Shown: positions 63,408 to 64,000 of the stretch, in pieces | Position numbering within the stretch: position 1 is the stretch's first letter | Layout of the letters: every line of letters begins with the position of its first letter | From: Ruminococcus sp. | GTDB taxonomy: Bacteria > Bacillota > Clostridia > Oscillospirales > Ruminococcaceae | Assembly: GCA_015066745.1 (NCBI GenBank) | Contig: SVNW01000006.1 | Location: 1 to 64,000 of the forward strand | DNA: 64,000 bases | Direction of reading: 5' to 3' | The notes under the pieces: generated by a model | Told to the model about the DNA's origin: nothing | The model's database searches: none | The model's input: only the letters and a program-made list of their open reading frames with translations | Translations under genes and position numbers: made by a program

Positions 63408-64000
63408 GTGGTAATAAGAGCAAAAACAAAAATGCTTTTTGAGGGTAAGCCTCTTACAGAAAATCAGAGAATTAATTCTGAAAAAAATATACGTGAAATA
63501 GACGAAAACAAAACAGTTCTTGAATCTTATCCAAGAAGACTTGTGTTTGAATTAACTAATGCATGTAATTTGAATTGTGTTATGTGTGGAAGAAATGCAG
63601 CTGATTTTAAACTGACTTCGTTCGATATAGATTTATTCAAATCTTTTGAACCTATGATGGATATTATAGAAGAAGTCACACTTATGGGGTGGGGGGAACC
63701 AACCATACATCCTCATTTCAATGAAATGTTGGAAATTATCAACAAGCATAGTGCAAGAAAATATTTTTGTACTAATGGTATGAATCTTAAAAAGATTAAA
63801 GAAAGTCTTTTTAAATATAATGTAGATGTTTTTGCTGTAAGTGTTGACGGAGCAACGCAGGAGACTAATGCAAGAATAAGAAGGGGCTCTGATTTAGAGC
63901 GGATAAAATCTGATCTTAAAGATATAGTTAAAGAAAAAAAGAGCAGAGGACTTAAGTATCCGTGGATCAATTTTGTTTTTTGTGCAATGAAGTCAAATAT
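63408..64000 (+). CDS. Radical SAM protein (partial, runs off window)
   Basis: First 197 codons of a radical SAM enzyme. The iron-sulphur motif CNLNCVMC is preceded by RRLVFELTNACNLNC-type sequence, with TLMGWGEPTIHPHF and FAVSVDGATQE following, like SPASM/AstB-type proteins. Start GTG 63408 lies 7 nt after GGGGGGAG. The C-terminal part and any auxiliary cluster domain are beyond the window end. Probably the third gene of a sugar- or protein-modification operon. Confidence 0.88.
   Translation, partial: MVIRAKTKMLFEGKPLTENQRINSEKNIREIDENKTVLESYPRRLVFELTNACNLNCVMCGRNAADFKLTSFDIDLFKSFEPMMDIIEEVTLMGWGEPTIHPHFNEMLEIINKHSARKYFCTNGMNLKKIKESLFKYNVDVFAVSVDGATQETNARIRRGSDLERIKSDLKDIVKEKKSRGLKYPWINFVFCAMKSN

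Overview
The window looks like low-GC Firmicute (class Clostridia) chromosome, most likely from a flagellated relative of Ruminococcus/Oscillospiraceae. The evidence is the AT-rich code, strong Shine-Dalgarno sites, frequent TTG starts, the infC-rpmI-rplT order with an L20-type leader, TrmFO instead of TrmA, flbD and the TIGR02530-type gene in the flagellar operon, and abundant Rpn/AAA-PDDEXK accessory genes. No tRNA, rRNA or CRISPR array was seen. The genus is an inference.

Region 1 (1-2.1 kb): the last codons and RNA-rich right end of a TnpB element cut by the window start, then an AAA-ATPase/PD-(D/E)XK accessory gene.

Region 2 (2.1-24.8 kb): housekeeping genes, nearly all on the + strand and tightly packed. 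They are infC-rpmI-rplT under a leader with an attenuator, a SpoU-type rRNA methylase, dprA, topA-trmFO-plsX-rnc-radical SAM-smc-ftsY-rdgB-yhbY-nadD-yqeK-LCP-rsfS-leuS, rpsU with a long leader, and a GH13 glycosidase. ftsY is unusual because its acidic region is a repeat array at the C-terminus.

Region 3 (24.8-47.9 kb): one large flagellar operon of 27 genes behind a sigma-A-type promoter: flgB-flgC-fliE-fliF-fliH-fliI-fliJ-fliK-flgD-TIGR02530-flgE / flbD-motA-motB-fliN-fliO-fliP-fliQ-fliR-flhB-flhA-fliA-flgF-flgG-fliK-like-fhlB-like-PilZ. It encodes rod, hook, export apparatus, stator and sigma-28. fliG, fliM, fliL, cheY, flhF and flhG, normally interleaved in such operons, are not in this window.

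Region 4 (47.9-60.5 kb): a plastic flagellin island. It holds an Rpn-family nuclease fragment next to an intact TnpB-like gene, flagellin A (+), three tandem Rpn-type nuclease copies with expanding C-terminal repeats and internal start sites, flagellin B (-), flagellin C (-), a lone tyrosine recombinase (-) and flagellin D (+). The 5' ends of flagellins A, C and D share an identical 62-bp block. The C and D copies are inverted and flank the recombinase, which suggests a switching or diversifying locus.

Region 5 (60.5-64 kb): a glycosyltransferase, a glucose-1-phosphate cytidylyltransferase and a partial radical SAM gene, which look like the start of a flagellin/surface-glycan modification cluster.
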